A stretch of DNA of 64,000 nucleotides from the NCBI GenBank assembly GCA_022482545.1, contig JAKVOZ010000004.1, forward strand, positions 1 to 64,000. The letters are read 5' to 3'. Numbering within the stretch: the first letter of the stretch is position 1; every line of letters begins with the position of its first letter. Of the stretch, positions 26,831-36,222 are shown one piece after another. The notes beneath the pieces were generated by a model that was given only the letters and a program-made list of their open reading frames with translations, did not search any database and had not been told where the DNA came from. The stretch comes from Bacteroidales bacterium (lineage in GTDB: Bacteria; Bacteroidota; Bacteroidia; Bacteroidales; P3). Position numbers and translations under genes: made by a program.

Positions 26831-28267
26831 ATGGCAAACGAAGAGGACAAGGAAATATTAGAAGAAGTAAATAGATTTGAACGAATGCTGTCAGGTAATA
26901 AAGAATGGTTCGATGCTGATGATTACCTAAACATCATTGATTACTATTTACTTAACAATGAAGAATCTAAGGCTGAGATAGCAGTTTCGTATGCGATTAA
27001 ACTTTTCCCAGATAATGAAGATATAAAACTTAGACTGGTGGCTTTCTATTCAAGGAACAGACAGTTTGATAAGGCAATAACTTTCATAGAAAATTATTTA
27101 AAAGACTTCTCTCCTAATGTTCCTACGGAGTTGTATCATATCTTAGCATCAATATATGTTGAATCTGGAACAAACTATGATAAAGCATTAGAGATTTTGC
27201 TACGTTTGGTAAATGATAAGCAATATGCTGATCAAACAACATATAATCTTTTGGGAGAGATATACATAAACAAGAATAAAGATATATTGGCAGAGAAATA
27301 TCTTCGTCTTTCACTTATGAGAGATTCTGAAAATAGCGACACTATGTGTTTGTATCTTGCATGCGTTAGAGACAAAAGACTCAAAAAAAGAATAACGACC
27401 TTCCTTAAAACCTTAGTTGAACAAAATCCTTATTCATATGTTGCATGGGACAATTTAGGTACAGCCTATTTTCGCTATAATATGTATGACCAAGCATTGC
27501 AAGCATTTGATTATTCAATAGCAATAGACGATGATAGCCTATACAATCACTATATGAAAGGTATTATATTGTTCCAACAAAATAAATTTCGTCAAGCAAT
27601 AGATGAGTTTTTGAAAGTAGAAAAATATCATAATAATTTAGCAGAGAATTTAGCGGAGATTTATGATTATATTGCTTGTTGCTACCGTTCGTTAAATGAC
27701 TACAAACAAGCCATAAGATATTATAAGCAATGTGGAGAACAAGATAATTATACGAACACTGACACCTACTTCAATATCGCAACATGTTACAAGGAATTAG
27801 GCAAAGAAAATCTTTTTCAAGAATACTTCAACAAAGCGATGGACAATGAAAATATAGATGACCAAGAAAAGATTTATATGGCAGAATATCTATATGACAA
27901 CGACTACAAACAAGAGAGTGAAGATATTTATGAAGAATTGCTTTTGAATGAAGATGATGATGTTGTTGAGCAATCATCTATATCGCTTGCAACAAAATTG
28001 GCAGACGATAATAAAATATTAAAAGCAATAAATCTATTAGACAACAGTTTATGCTCATTAACTAAACCATCAGATGATATTTATTATGCTATCATATATG
28101 TATCTTGCTTTGATGAAAAATATAGACAACATTTTTTCTCTGCCCTATCTCACGTATACAACAAAAAAAACTACACAAAACAATTAAAAAAACATTTTCC
28201 GGAATTATTAAAAAACAAAATTTATAAAAAACTTTACAAAGAATTTGCAGATGAGACAAAGGACTAA
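26831..28267 (+). CDS. tetratricopeptide-repeat protein
   Basis: A 478-residue protein without signal peptide, made of helical repeats of about 34 residues. Good TPR units include VAWDNLGTAYFRYNMYDQAL, DYIACCYRSLNDYKQAIRYY and YFNIATCYKELGKENL. It probably acts as a protein-interaction scaffold in the cytoplasm. Its 3' end overlaps the start of the DedA gene by 17 bases, so the two are translated from one message. No specific partner can be inferred. Confidence 0.9.
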   Translation: MANEEDKEILEEVNRFERMLSGNKEWFDADDYLNIIDYYLLNNEESKAEIAVSYAIKLFPDNEDIKLRLVAFYSRNRQFDKAITFIENYLKDFSPNVPTELYHILASIYVESGTNYDKALEILLRLVNDKQYADQTTYNLLGEIYINKNKDILAEKYLRLSLMRDSENSDTMCLYLACVRDKRLKKRITTFLKTLVEQNPYSYVAWDNLGTAYFRYNMYDQALQAFDYSIAIDDDSLYNHYMKGIILFQQNKFRQAIDEFLKVEKYHNNLAENLAEIYDYIACCYRSLNDYKQAIRYYKQCGEQDNYTNTDTYFNIATCYKELGKENLFQEYFNKAMDNENIDDQEKIYMAEYLYDNDYKQESEDIYEELLLNEDDDVVEQSSISLATKLADDNKILKAINLLDNSLCSLTKPSDDIYYAIIYVSCFDEKYRQHFFSALSHVYNKKNYTKQLKKHFPELLKNKIYKKLYKEFADETKD

Positions 28268-28994
28268 AACATTATTGACTCTTTTATTAATATCTTCATT
28301 GTTTATATTAAGCAATAAAGGGTTAAATGCACAGACAACAAACGTTCAAAACACAAATAAAAGTGCAACAAGCAAAGTTGTTTCGTGGTATATGGACAAC
28401 ATCAACTATGGCACAATAACTCTTTTGATGGCAGTTGAAAGTAGTTTCATTCCATTTCCATCAGAAGTTGTTATTCCACCAGCAGCATACAAGGCAGCAC
28501 AAGATAATAGTGATTTAAACATTTATCTTGTTGTTCTTTTTGGAACAATAGGTGCCTTGATAGGTGCTTTTGTGAATTACTATCTTGCTTTATTTGTTGG
28601 CAGACCAATAATATATAAGTTTGCAGATAGTCGTTTGGGTAGAATGCTTCTTTTGAGTAAAGATAAAGTAGTTAAGGCAGAAGATTATTTTGTATCTCAT
28701 GGCAAAGCTTCAACATTCATCGGAAGACTTGTCCCTGGCATACGACAACTAATATCCATATCTGCTGGACTTGCTAAAATGAATATTTTGACATTTATTT
28801 TATATACTATCTTAGGCTCAACGTTATGGAATATTATCCTTGCCCTTCTTGGTTATCTTGCCAAAGGACAACAAAATATGATACACAAATATAGCAATGA
28901 ACTTTCTTATGCTTTGCTTGGATTAGGTATTGTTTTTGTGTTATATTTAGTATATAACGGATTCATAAAAAAGAAAAAGAAAAATGTTGAATAA
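28251..28994 (+). CDS. DedA-family membrane protein
   Basis: About 247 residues from the ATG at 28251. An unusual N-terminal hydrophobic stretch ending LNAQ looks like a cleavable signal. The SNARE-associated/DedA domain follows, with ESSFIPFPSEVVIPPAA, a GAFVNYYLALFVG segment and the signature FIGRLVPGIRQLISISAG. DedA proteins are implicated in undecaprenyl phosphate or phospholipid flipping across the inner membrane. It overlaps the TPR gene by 17 bases and aroE by 11 bases, so it sits in a tightly coupled operon. Confidence 0.9.
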   Translation: MRQRTKTLLTLLLISSLFILSNKGLNAQTTNVQNTNKSATSKVVSWYMDNINYGTITLLMAVESSFIPFPSEVVIPPAAYKAAQDNSDLNIYLVVLFGTIGALIGAFVNYYLALFVGRPIIYKFADSRLGRMLLLSKDKVVKAEDYFVSHGKASTFIGRLVPGIRQLISISAGLAKMNILTFILYTILGSTLWNIILALLGYLAKGQQNMIHKYSNELSYALLGLGIVFVLYLVYNGFIKKKKKNVE

Positions 28995-29754
28995 TAAGGT
29001 GTTTGGACTTGTTGGCTATCCACTTTCTCACTCCTATTCTAAACAATATTTTACAGACAAATTCATCGCTCTTAATCTAAGAAACTATCAATATAAAGAA
29101 TTTGAGATAAAGAATATCAATGATTTAGAAAACATCTTAACCAAAGAGAGTAATCTTTGTGGATTTAATGTTACAAGTCCATACAAAGAACAAATAATAC
29201 CTATGCTTAATGATATGAATATTGAAGCAAAAGATATTATGGCTGTTAATACTGTAAAAATAATAAACAATAACGACACAAAAGAACTTATTGGTTATAA
29301 TACAGATTGTTATGGGTTCATTTCTTCATTAAAAGAGAATGTAGATATAAAACAGATAAAAAAAGCAGTTGTTCTTGGTAGTGGTGGTGCAGCAAAAGCA
29401 GTGTATTATTCTCTAAAAGAACAAAATATAGAAGTGAAATATGTTTCAAGAAAACAAATCACAGACGACAATCAAACGATTACTTATGAAGAACTAAATG
29501 ATATGTCTTTTGATGATATAAGTCTTATTGTTAATGCAACACCATGTTCAATGAAAAAAGGCCTTCCTCCTATTGCTCCAATAAATACAAATAAGATAAC
29601 AAACAAGAACATAGTTTTTGACCTAATATATAATCCATCAATAACGCCTTTGCTTTCAATAGCACAAAGACAAGGAGCAAAAACAATTAATGGTTTATCT
29701 ATGTTGCATCAACAAGCAGAAAAAAGTTGGCAGATATGGAATAGTGAAAAGTAA
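28984..29754 (+). CDS. aroE: shikimate dehydrogenase
   Basis: A 256-residue NADPH enzyme that reduces 3-dehydroshikimate in aromatic amino acid synthesis. It has the shikimate-binding S15-H16-S17 in GYPLSHS, the catalytic K68 in NVTSPYKE and D107 in GYNTDCYGF, and the nucleotide-binding loop GSGGAAKAV at 131-139. Length is slightly short but normal for Bacteroidota. It overlaps the DedA gene and is followed by a protease-like gene 11 bases later. Confidence 0.95.
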   Translation: MLNNKVFGLVGYPLSHSYSKQYFTDKFIALNLRNYQYKEFEIKNINDLENILTKESNLCGFNVTSPYKEQIIPMLNDMNIEAKDIMAVNTVKIINNNDTKELIGYNTDCYGFISSLKENVDIKQIKKAVVLGSGGAAKAVYYSLKEQNIEVKYVSRKQITDDNQTITYEELNDMSFDDISLIVNATPCSMKKGLPPIAPINTNKITNKNIVFDLIYNPSITPLLSIAQRQGAKTINGLSMLHQQAEKSWQIWNSEK

Positions 29755-29765
29755 AAAAGTGAATA

Positions 29766-30437
29766 ATGAATAGTTGGTTTATCATACTTGTCCCTGTAAT
29801 TGTTGTATCTATCATTAGATTAAAACCGATAGATATTGTTTTTCGCTCGCTCAATACTCTTATTCATGAGTTATCTCATGCTATCATTGCCCTTGTCCTT
29901 GGAGAGAAAGTTAAGCAAATAAAGATTAATGAAGATTTTTCTGGGTCATGTTTAACCAAAAGTAAAAGTAAGTTCAAGGCTTTTCTTGTTAGTCTATCTG
30001 GTTATTGCCTTTGTGCTTTGTTATCTTTTCTTATGATAAAATACATGAACTCATCTTTCAATAAATATATCTTTTATTCTTTAATCCTTTTATGTGTTAT
30101 TGCTTTAATAATGTATATTAGAAATAGTTTTGGTATAATATGGACTGTCGGTTTTTTGTGTTTAAACCTCATCATTGTACTTGTTCCTATGGCAAAAAAC
30201 ATTTATCCTAACATTATTTACATATATGCTAACATTATTATGATTGAAAACTTTTTCTCCACATTAACATTACTACATATCAACATTCTTTCATCAAAAA
30301 AATCAGGAGATAGTTATAATCTACAAAAATCTACTCATATTCCTGCTATGTTTTGGACAATTTTCTTTATAGTTTTCTCTGCCTTTATGATTTACAAGAG
30401 TTACATACATATTAGTCAAATATTTATTTTGAGTTAA
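29766..30437 (+). CDS. M50-like membrane metallopeptidase
   Basis: A 223-residue membrane protein with about six hydrophobic segments. The zinc-binding HExxH motif is present as HELSHA in the first third, followed by a Gly-rich stretch SLSGYCLCALLSFLM comparable to the second helix of M50 (site-2-protease-like) enzymes. A second metal ligand (an NPxxD-type motif) is not obvious, so activity is uncertain. It ends the operon that starts with the TPR gene. Confidence 0.65.
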   Translation: MNSWFIILVPVIVVSIIRLKPIDIVFRSLNTLIHELSHAIIALVLGEKVKQIKINEDFSGSCLTKSKSKFKAFLVSLSGYCLCALLSFLMIKYMNSSFNKYIFYSLILLCVIALIMYIRNSFGIIWTVGFLCLNLIIVLVPMAKNIYPNIIYIYANIIMIENFFSTLTLLHINILSSKKSGDSYNLQKSTHIPAMFWTIFFIVFSAFMIYKSYIHISQIFILS

Positions 30438-30484
30438 TTGCATAAAAAAACTTATTTATAATAACGTATTCAAAAAATTATTCA

Positions 30485-30492
30485 TAATTTTG
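30485..30492 (+). promoter_or_regulatory. Bacteroidota -7 box for panD
   Basis: TAATTTTG followed by CAAAC, 27 bases before the panD ATG; it would drive panD, the flippase-like gene and rfaE2. Confidence 0.6.
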
Positions 30493-30519
30493 CAAACTCT
30501 TTTAAAATAAAGGATAAAA

Positions 30520-30864
30520 ATGCAAATAGAAGTTTTAAAATCAAAAATACATAGAGTCAAAGTAACACAAGCAGACCTCAATTATATTGGCAGTATTACC
30601 ATAGATGAAGAATTGATGGAGAAAGCAAACATAATTGAAAACGAAAGAGTTTATATATATAACATAAATAATGGAGTGAGATTTGATACTTACGCAATCA
30701 AAGGTAAGCGAGGAAGTGGTGTTATTGGACTTAACGGAGCAGCCGCAAGACTTGCACAAATAGACGACTTAGTAATTATAGCATCTTTTGCTACAATGGA
30801 TTTCAATCAAGCAAAGACTTTTAAGCCCACGGTAATCTTTCCAAAAAACAATAAAGTGGAATAG
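30520..30864 (+). CDS. panD: aspartate 1-decarboxylase
   Basis: A 114-residue pyruvoyl-dependent enzyme making beta-alanine for pantothenate and CoA. The self-cleavage site G24-S25 lies in NYIGSITID, and S25 becomes the pyruvoyl group. The conserved [15 protein letters not shown] segment is present. Length is normal. It is followed 6 bases later by a membrane protein gene. Confidence 0.97.
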   Translation: MQIEVLKSKIHRVKVTQADLNYIGSITIDEELMEKANIIENERVYIYNINNGVRFDTYAIKGKRGSGVIGLNGAAARLAQIDDLVIIASFATMDFNQAKTFKPTVIFPKNNKVE

Positions 30865-30870
30865 TTCTAT

Positions 30871-31866
30871 ATGAACAAAAACATAAAAAACATCTTAAAG
30901 ATTATATTCTTTTTCTTGCTTGCAATAGGTTTTGTATGGTGGTTTGTCAGCAAATTATCAAAGAGCGAAATCAATCAAATGTTTCAATCTTTTAAAAATG
31001 CTAATTATTTTTGGTTCATTGTCGCTGTTTTGATTAATCTATTTTCGCACTATATTCGTGCTATTCGTTGGAAACAATTATTAAAACCCTTAGGTGTGAA
31101 TGTTAATGTTAATTCAACTTTCTTTGCTGTAATTAGCGGATACCTTGTTAATCTTGCTATACCTCGCCTTGGTGAGATTGTTCGTTCTACAATGGTTAGC
31201 AGAAAAAACCACATCCCTTTTGATAAAACTATTGGTACCATAATAACTGAAAGAGCAATTGACTTAATATTATTCTTTATCATCATCATTGTTTCTTTCT
31301 TTATGGAGGCAGACATCTTTAAAGAATATATCTTTAATAACTTTAATTTTGACATCAATAAATGGAAAACAATAGGTTTATTATGCTTGGGGGTATGTGT
31401 TTTAGTTATTCTATCTTTGTTCTTATTTAGAAACAGACTAAAAAACAATAAGATATTCTTAAAAATAAAAGACTTTGTTATTGGTATTTTAGAAGGAATG
31501 AAAACTATTCTCAAATTAGATAAGCCATTGTTATTTATCTTTTATTCTCTACTTATATGGTTTATGTGGATACTTGGAACATTTGTTTTGTTTCAATGTT
31601 TAAATCAAACATGTTCGCTATCATTTAAAGTAGCAATGGTTGTAACTGTTGTTGGTGCAATAGGTCCTATGGTAACTCCTGGTGGTATAGGCATCTTCCC
31701 AACAATCTTTGCAGATACTCTTCATGTTTATTCAATATCAAAACCAATTGGATATGCTCTTGGTTGGTTGTGCTGGATTGTTTCTCAACTTGGAGTAATA
31801 ATCTTAGGCCCAATTGGATTCATATCCTTTGCAAAAAACAAGAAAAACAATGAATCAAATAAATAA
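30871..31866 (+). CDS. flippase-like (LPG synthase TM domain, UPF0104) membrane protein
   Basis: A 331-residue integral membrane protein with about eight helices. The conserved segment YLVNLAIPRLGEIVRSTMVSR and the later PMVTPGGIGIFPT identify the lysylphosphatidylglycerol synthase transmembrane domain family (AglD/UPF0104). These proteins are suspected to flip lipids or act on lipid-linked sugars; the soluble aminoacyl transferase domain of MprF is absent. Its last 17 bases overlap the start of rfaE2, a heptose gene, which fits an envelope role. Confidence 0.85.
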   Translation: MNKNIKNILKIIFFFLLAIGFVWWFVSKLSKSEINQMFQSFKNANYFWFIVAVLINLFSHYIRAIRWKQLLKPLGVNVNVNSTFFAVISGYLVNLAIPRLGEIVRSTMVSRKNHIPFDKTIGTIITERAIDLILFFIIIIVSFFMEADIFKEYIFNNFNFDINKWKTIGLLCLGVCVLVILSLFLFRNRLKNNKIFLKIKDFVIGILEGMKTILKLDKPLLFIFYSLLIWFMWILGTFVLFQCLNQTCSLSFKVAMVVTVVGAIGPMVTPGGIGIFPTIFADTLHVYSISKPIGYALGWLCWIVSQLGVIILGPIGFISFAKNKKNNESNK

Positions 31867-32344
31867 AATTGAAAATAAAATTCTCTCTATTGATTGTCTT
31901 CAAGAAAGATTAATTTGTTTGAGAGAAGAACATAAAAAGATTGTATTTACTAATGGTTGCTTTGATTTAATTCATCAAGGTCATATTGATTACCTTGCCA
32001 AAGCCAAAGATTTGGGTGATTGTCTTATTGTTGGACTAAATACTGATGAATCTGTTAGAAGACTCAAAGGCCAATCACGCCCTATTCAAGATGAGAAATC
32101 ACGTGCGATTATTATGGCAAGTCTTTGTTTTGTTGATTATGTTGTCTTGTTTAATGAGGATACTCCATATGAACTTATTAAATCAGTTGAGCCAGATGTT
32201 CTTGTTAAAGGTGCCGACTACAAAATAGAAGACATTGTTGGATATGATATTGTTAATAACAAAGGCGGACAAGTCGTTACTATTCATTATCTTGAAGGTT
32301 TCTCAACAACAAATATCATCAACAAGATTAAAAACATTTATTAA
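31850..32344 (+). CDS. rfaE2: D-glycero-beta-D-manno-heptose 1-phosphate adenylyltransferase
   Basis: A 164-residue nucleotidyltransferase with the HxGH-type motif in FTNGCFDLIHQGHIDYL and the second signature near RPIQDEKSR. It activates heptose-1-phosphate for lipopolysaccharide core synthesis; it is the HldE C-terminal half encoded separately from the kinase, as in many Bacteroidota. I start at the ATG at 31850 (MNQINKIENK); the frame is open 12 codons further upstream but those are the 3' end of the neighbouring gene. Confidence 0.93.
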   Translation: MNQINKIENKILSIDCLQERLICLREEHKKIVFTNGCFDLIHQGHIDYLAKAKDLGDCLIVGLNTDESVRRLKGQSRPIQDEKSRAIIMASLCFVDYVVLFNEDTPYELIKSVEPDVLVKGADYKIEDIVGYDIVNNKGGQVVTIHYLEGFSTTNIINKIKNIY

Positions 32345-32419
32345 TCATTACAAATAAAATCAATAAGATAATAATATTGTTTCTAAACAAGGTCTTAAAC
32401 TAACGCTAATCATTAATTA

Positions 32420-33541
32420 TTAATGTATAGCATTGGCATATATCCCCAAATATATATCATTAAGACTATCTATATCACATGTATCATATTTTTGCAACTC
32501 ATTCATATGTTTTATAAATAAATCTTTTTCTTCTTTGGTATATTTATCCTTATATTTTGTTTGGCCATATCTAATATCGTGAGCAATATAATTGTTTTGT
32601 GTAAGCGAATAATTATCGTGTATTCGTTTATCAATCAACATTGCCACCTCTTTATGATACTCATTATTTGTTAAATCAACAAAATCAAGCAAATCTTCTT
32701 TGGTTATTTGCTCACAAAAAGATATATGAACCTTACCTTTAAATTGTGTTATTCCTGTTAAAATACTATTCAAATCTTCTCCTGGTTTCTTTATGTATTT
32801 CTTATCCTGAGAAGCATATAATTCCAACACTTTCAACACATCACAAGGCTCCCATTCATAAGAGACTGCAATAGGTATAATATTTAGTTCTGCCAATGAC
32901 TCTATTTTATCATCTTGTTTGCTCAAAGAAAACATCTTTATCAAACCTCTATCTGTTGCATCATTACCATCTTTTGTTCTACCATTTCTTTGTGCTATCC
33001 AAACAGACTGGTGTTTCTCTTTCAAGACATAACGTATATACTCTGACAAATGAACAGATATTTTATAGAAATCTTTTATGTTGGCACCTCTTTCCACTTT
33101 AAACATCTTGTTTGATTTGCCAATATCAATAACAAGTTGATTGCTCATAAGATTAGAACCAAATGTTATTTCTGTTGTATCGTACCCTTGTTTATATAAT
33201 ATATATTGAAGCAAACAAGAGTCTAACATAATATCTCTATGATTTGAAACATAAAGATATGTCTTATCTTTCTTTATTTGTTCTACGCCACTGTAAGAAA
33301 AGTTTGAAATACTTCGTTTAATAACCTGTTCATTAACACATTTCATCACCTCAAACTGAAAATCAGAAATAGTATGAAAACCACGTATCATTTCACGTAC
33401 TTTTTCTATATCTTGCTTGGGATAAACATAAGACGAAAGCAAAGCAAAAGCCTCACTATCTGCTATTCTTTGCATTGCACAATGTATCTCATCTTGATAA
33501 TATGGACGAATATCATCAAATTTATGGTTCTTTATTGTCAT
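32420..33541 (-). CDS. PlsC-type acyltransferase, end of polyene cluster
   Basis: A 373-residue protein without signal peptide. The acyltransferase motif appears as SNHRDIMLDSCLL (His and Asp of NHxxxxD) about residue 95, with the substrate block QRNGRTKDG replacing the usual FPEGTRS. It belongs to a glycerol-phosphate-type acyltransferase family. It may esterify the finished polyene to a lipid or glycan. The start codon overlaps the stop of the CoA-ligase gene by four bases (ATGA), so the two are certainly coupled. It is the last gene of the cluster and converges with rfaE2. Confidence 0.8.
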   Translation of the reverse strand: MTIKNHKFDDIRPYYQDEIHCAMQRIADSEAFALLSSYVYPKQDIEKVREMIRGFHTISDFQFEVMKCVNEQVIKRSISNFSYSGVEQIKKDKTYLYVSNHRDIMLDSCLLQYILYKQGYDTTEITFGSNLMSNQLVIDIGKSNKMFKVERGANIKDFYKISVHLSEYIRYVLKEKHQSVWIAQRNGRTKDGNDATDRGLIKMFSLSKQDDKIESLAELNIIPIAVSYEWEPCDVLKVLELYASQDKKYIKKPGEDLNSILTGITQFKGKVHISFCEQITKEDLLDFVDLTNNEYHKEVAMLIDKRIHDNYSLTQNNYIAHDIRYGQTKYKDKYTKEEKDLFIKHMNELQKYDTCDIDSLNDIYLGIYANAIH

Positions 33542-34839
33542 ATCTTTTCTCTATTATCTATGAATTTAACTGGTTTTCTACTCTTTGCTGGAAAGTTAAG
33601 TTTGGTTATTTCATCTTTTGGTAATACCTCTATCTTTGGAGCAACTCTTATACGTGAACGAAATCTATCTTTTAGTTCTTTTACAACATCAAATGCCGGC
33701 TGATATTTTAAACCAACCTTAACAATAACATCATCTGTTCCTGCATAAGTATTTTGAACAATGACAACATAATTAGCAATATAATCTGTATTATCTAACA
33801 CATCATTGATTGCAGGAGGATAAAGTGTTGTACCTTTCAATTTAACCATATTATTCTTTCTTCCTATAAGAGGAGTAAGACGATAAGAGTTTCTTCCACA
33901 ACGACATTGTTCTACTATCTTTGAAGCAATATCTCCGGTGCGAAAACGAAGCAATGGCATACCTTCAACACCTAATGTTGTAACTACTATCTCTCCACTT
34001 TTGCCATCTTCAACAGGTTTATTATCCTCTCCTATTATCTCAACAATTATAAGTTCTGGGTGAACATGTCCTCCACAACCATATTCACATTCACTAAATG
34101 TTGTTGCCATCTCTGTTGAGGAATAAGTCGCAAACAAATCTACGTCCCACTTTTCTTTAATTCTTCTACCAAGTAAATTAAGATTAAAATCTTGGTCTCT
34201 AAGTCCTTCTCCTATTCCTATTATTCTTTTAACACTACTATTTCGGTAATCAATATTATGTTCTTGTGCATATTCAATAAGTTTCAATATAAAAGAAGGT
34301 ACGCACATTATTGAATCTGGTTTGAACTTCTTTATTGTATCCCATTGCAATTCCGGTATTCCATTTCCCACTCTAATAATACTTGCTCCCAATTCTCTTA
34401 TACCAAGAAAATATGCTAAACCTGCCATAAACCTCTTGTCTATTGTAGTCATAAGTTGAAGAATATTACCTGGTCTTAGTCCAGCACACATAAATGATTT
34501 CTTTTCATTGTATGCAAGTCTTTGCAAATCTTTCTCTGTACAACCAAACGTTACAGGGTCGCCAAGAGTACCTGATGTTGTTATATAATCAATAATCTTC
34601 TCTTTCTTACAACAACAAAAATCATCATTATATAATTGTAAATCTTTTTTCTCTGTAAATGGTAGTTTTTCTAAATCTTCTAAATGAACAATACTATTTA
34701 TATCTATATTGTTCTCACTAAATATTCTTTGATAATATTTTGAATGCTCTTTAAGATATATTAAATCTTTATGAAGCAATTCTTCTTGTAATGCTTTTAT
34801 TTCTTGTTTAGATTTAAATTCTATATCTGTATTTTCCAT
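33538..34839 (-). CDS. PaaK-like acyl-CoA/acyl-ACP ligase (AMP-binding)
   Basis: A 433-residue adenylating enzyme of the phenylacetate-CoA ligase type. It contains the ATP loop TTSGTLGDPVTFG, ATYSSTEMATTFSEC, a Cys-rich ECEYGCGGHVHPE segment and the LLRFRTGDIA motif. In an aryl polyene pathway this enzyme would activate the coumarate formed by the ammonia-lyase and load it on an acyl carrier protein. That role is inferred from context. It is flanked at short distance by an esterase-like gene and, overlapping, by an acyltransferase gene. Confidence 0.85.
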   Translation of the reverse strand: MENTDIEFKSKQEIKALQEELLHKDLIYLKEHSKYYQRIFSENNIDINSIVHLEDLEKLPFTEKKDLQLYNDDFCCCKKEKIIDYITTSGTLGDPVTFGCTEKDLQRLAYNEKKSFMCAGLRPGNILQLMTTIDKRFMAGLAYFLGIRELGASIIRVGNGIPELQWDTIKKFKPDSIMCVPSFILKLIEYAQEHNIDYRNSSVKRIIGIGEGLRDQDFNLNLLGRRIKEKWDVDLFATYSSTEMATTFSECEYGCGGHVHPELIIVEIIGEDNKPVEDGKSGEIVVTTLGVEGMPLLRFRTGDIASKIVEQCRCGRNSYRLTPLIGRKNNMVKLKGTTLYPPAINDVLDNTDYIANYVVIVQNTYAGTDDVIVKVGLKYQPAFDVVKELKDRFRSRIRVAPKIEVLPKDEITKLNFPAKSRKPVKFIDNREKI

Positions 34840-34850
34840 ATTGTTTTATT

Positions 34851-35756
34851 TTACATGATTGTTTTCAACCAATCAATAAATTCTTTTTTCCATTGTATAC
34901 TTTCTTTTGAAGCCTTATTATTATCTGCTCCAAAGCCATGCCCTCCTGTTTTGTATTGAACATATTTATGCTTAATGTTATTTGCCGTAAGTGCAGAATC
35001 CAAAAGAAGTGAGTTTTGATATTTAACAACTTTATCATCAACACAATTCATAAGAAACACTGGTGGAGTATTTGTTTTTATGTGTTTTTCCACCGAAAGC
35101 GAATCTCTCATAACCTTGCTATACTTTCTTGTTTCACCAAGCAATCCTCTACGAGAACGTTTATGTACATTTTGTTTGTCATCAAGCGTTACAACAGGAT
35201 ATATCGGCACAAGAAAATCTGGTCTTAATGATTCTTTGGTTTTTATTTCTAATGGCAACAAAAAATCTGTATCAAAAAACTCTCCTGACATCATTGCTAA
35301 ATGTCCACCAGCAGAAAATCCCATAACACCAACTTTGTTTTTGTCAATATTGTATCTATCTGCGTTTTCTCTTATCAATGTTATTGAACGCTGAACATCT
35401 TCTAACATATCAGGATATTGATTACCACGAAACAGCAAACGATAATGAGAAAAGAAAGCCATAAATCCAGCATGCCTGTAATTGAGAACAAATGCAGTTA
35501 TACCATTTTCATTCAACCATTTTGCCACCTCAACACCTTCTGTTTTATTACTCAACCAACAATAACTCCCACCTGGACAAACAATCACTGCAATATGTTT
35601 ATTATTGTCTTGTTTGGGAAGATACTGTTCAAGCACAACTTGTTTCTTTACTTTATTTACATTCTTCCATATATTAATAGTTTCTTGCCCATGTGCAACA
35701 AAAACAATTAAAAACATCATCATCAAACATACTAATATCTTTTTGTTTTTCTTCAT
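34851..35756 (-). CDS. exported alpha/beta-hydrolase (esterase-like)
   Basis: About 301 residues from the ATG at 35756 (MKKNKKILVCLMMMFLIVFV, signal peptide ending AHGQ). The fold is the acetyl-xylan-esterase/BD-FAE-like alpha/beta hydrolase: oxyanion region CPGGSYCWL, nucleophile in MGFSAGGHLA, acid in NCVDDKVV, and histidine in KTGGHGFGA. It probably hydrolyses an ester in the periplasm. Presence inside the polyene cluster suggests editing or turnover of the ester-linked product, but it could be unrelated. It has a 91-base gap upstream, holding a repeat. Confidence 0.85.
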   Translation of the reverse strand: MKKNKKILVCLMMMFLIVFVAHGQETINIWKNVNKVKKQVVLEQYLPKQDNNKHIAVIVCPGGSYCWLSNKTEGVEVAKWLNENGITAFVLNYRHAGFMAFFSHYRLLFRGNQYPDMLEDVQRSITLIRENADRYNIDKNKVGVMGFSAGGHLAMMSGEFFDTDFLLPLEIKTKESLRPDFLVPIYPVVTLDDKQNVHKRSRRGLLGETRKYSKVMRDSLSVEKHIKTNTPPVFLMNCVDDKVVKYQNSLLLDSALTANNIKHKYVQYKTGGHGFGADNNKASKESIQWKKEFIDWLKTIM

Positions 35757-35824
35757 CTTTATCTTCAAAAAATGGATTGCTATTCCGTTAAAATAACTCT
35801 TCATTATATTTTATTATCTTTTGA

Positions 35825-35853
35825 TTTTAATAAAATATCTCTTCGTTTTATTT
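35825..35853 (-). repeat. AAATAAAACGAAGAGATA-type repeat copy
   Basis: On the minus strand 29 bases beginning AAATAAAACGAAGAGATA are identical to 54963-54991. The repeat begins at the stop codon of the 119-residue gene and lies in the gap before the hydrolase gene. Confidence 0.75.
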
Positions 35854-36207
35854 TAGTATGTTTTTTACCTCTTCTTTTGTTAATTGTCTATACTTATGCG
35901 ATAGGTCGGCATCAAAATTTACTTCAAAATATTCTTCATCATAAAATGAAAGTTTTGAATTTGTATTAGGATTACATTCCAAATAAACTATATCTTTTTC
36001 ATTTAATCCTTTTGCCATACAAATTTGATTCATCAAGGACTTGTCTGCATAAGTAACAGATGTGCCAGGATTTTCTTGATAAAGTTCTGTTACAATAACA
36101 AATGTTTTATCATCAACCTTTCTTATCTTTAATCCACAACAAGAATCAATGTCCCATTGTCCTTTAAATTGAAATATTTCATCATAATATGATTGCGGTA
36201 CTTTCAT
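35848..36207 (-). CDS. 119-residue protein of unknown function
   Basis: A small soluble-looking protein beginning MKVPQSYYDEIFQFKGQWDI. It has no signal peptide, no membrane segment, and I do not recognise a family. Notable are two adjacent cysteines (DSCCGLKIRK), TYADKSLMNQ and an acidic C-terminal half. It follows the radical SAM gene after 15 bases and precedes the hydrolase gene, so it belongs to the cluster operon. A helper or ligand-binding role for one of its enzymes is a guess. Confidence 0.65.
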   Translation of the reverse strand: MKVPQSYYDEIFQFKGQWDIDSCCGLKIRKVDDKTFVIVTELYQENPGTSVTYADKSLMNQICMAKGLNEKDIVYLECNPNTNSKLSFYDEEYFEVNFDADLSHKYRQLTKEEVKNILK

Positions 36208-36222
36208 AATATTCTTTTTCTA

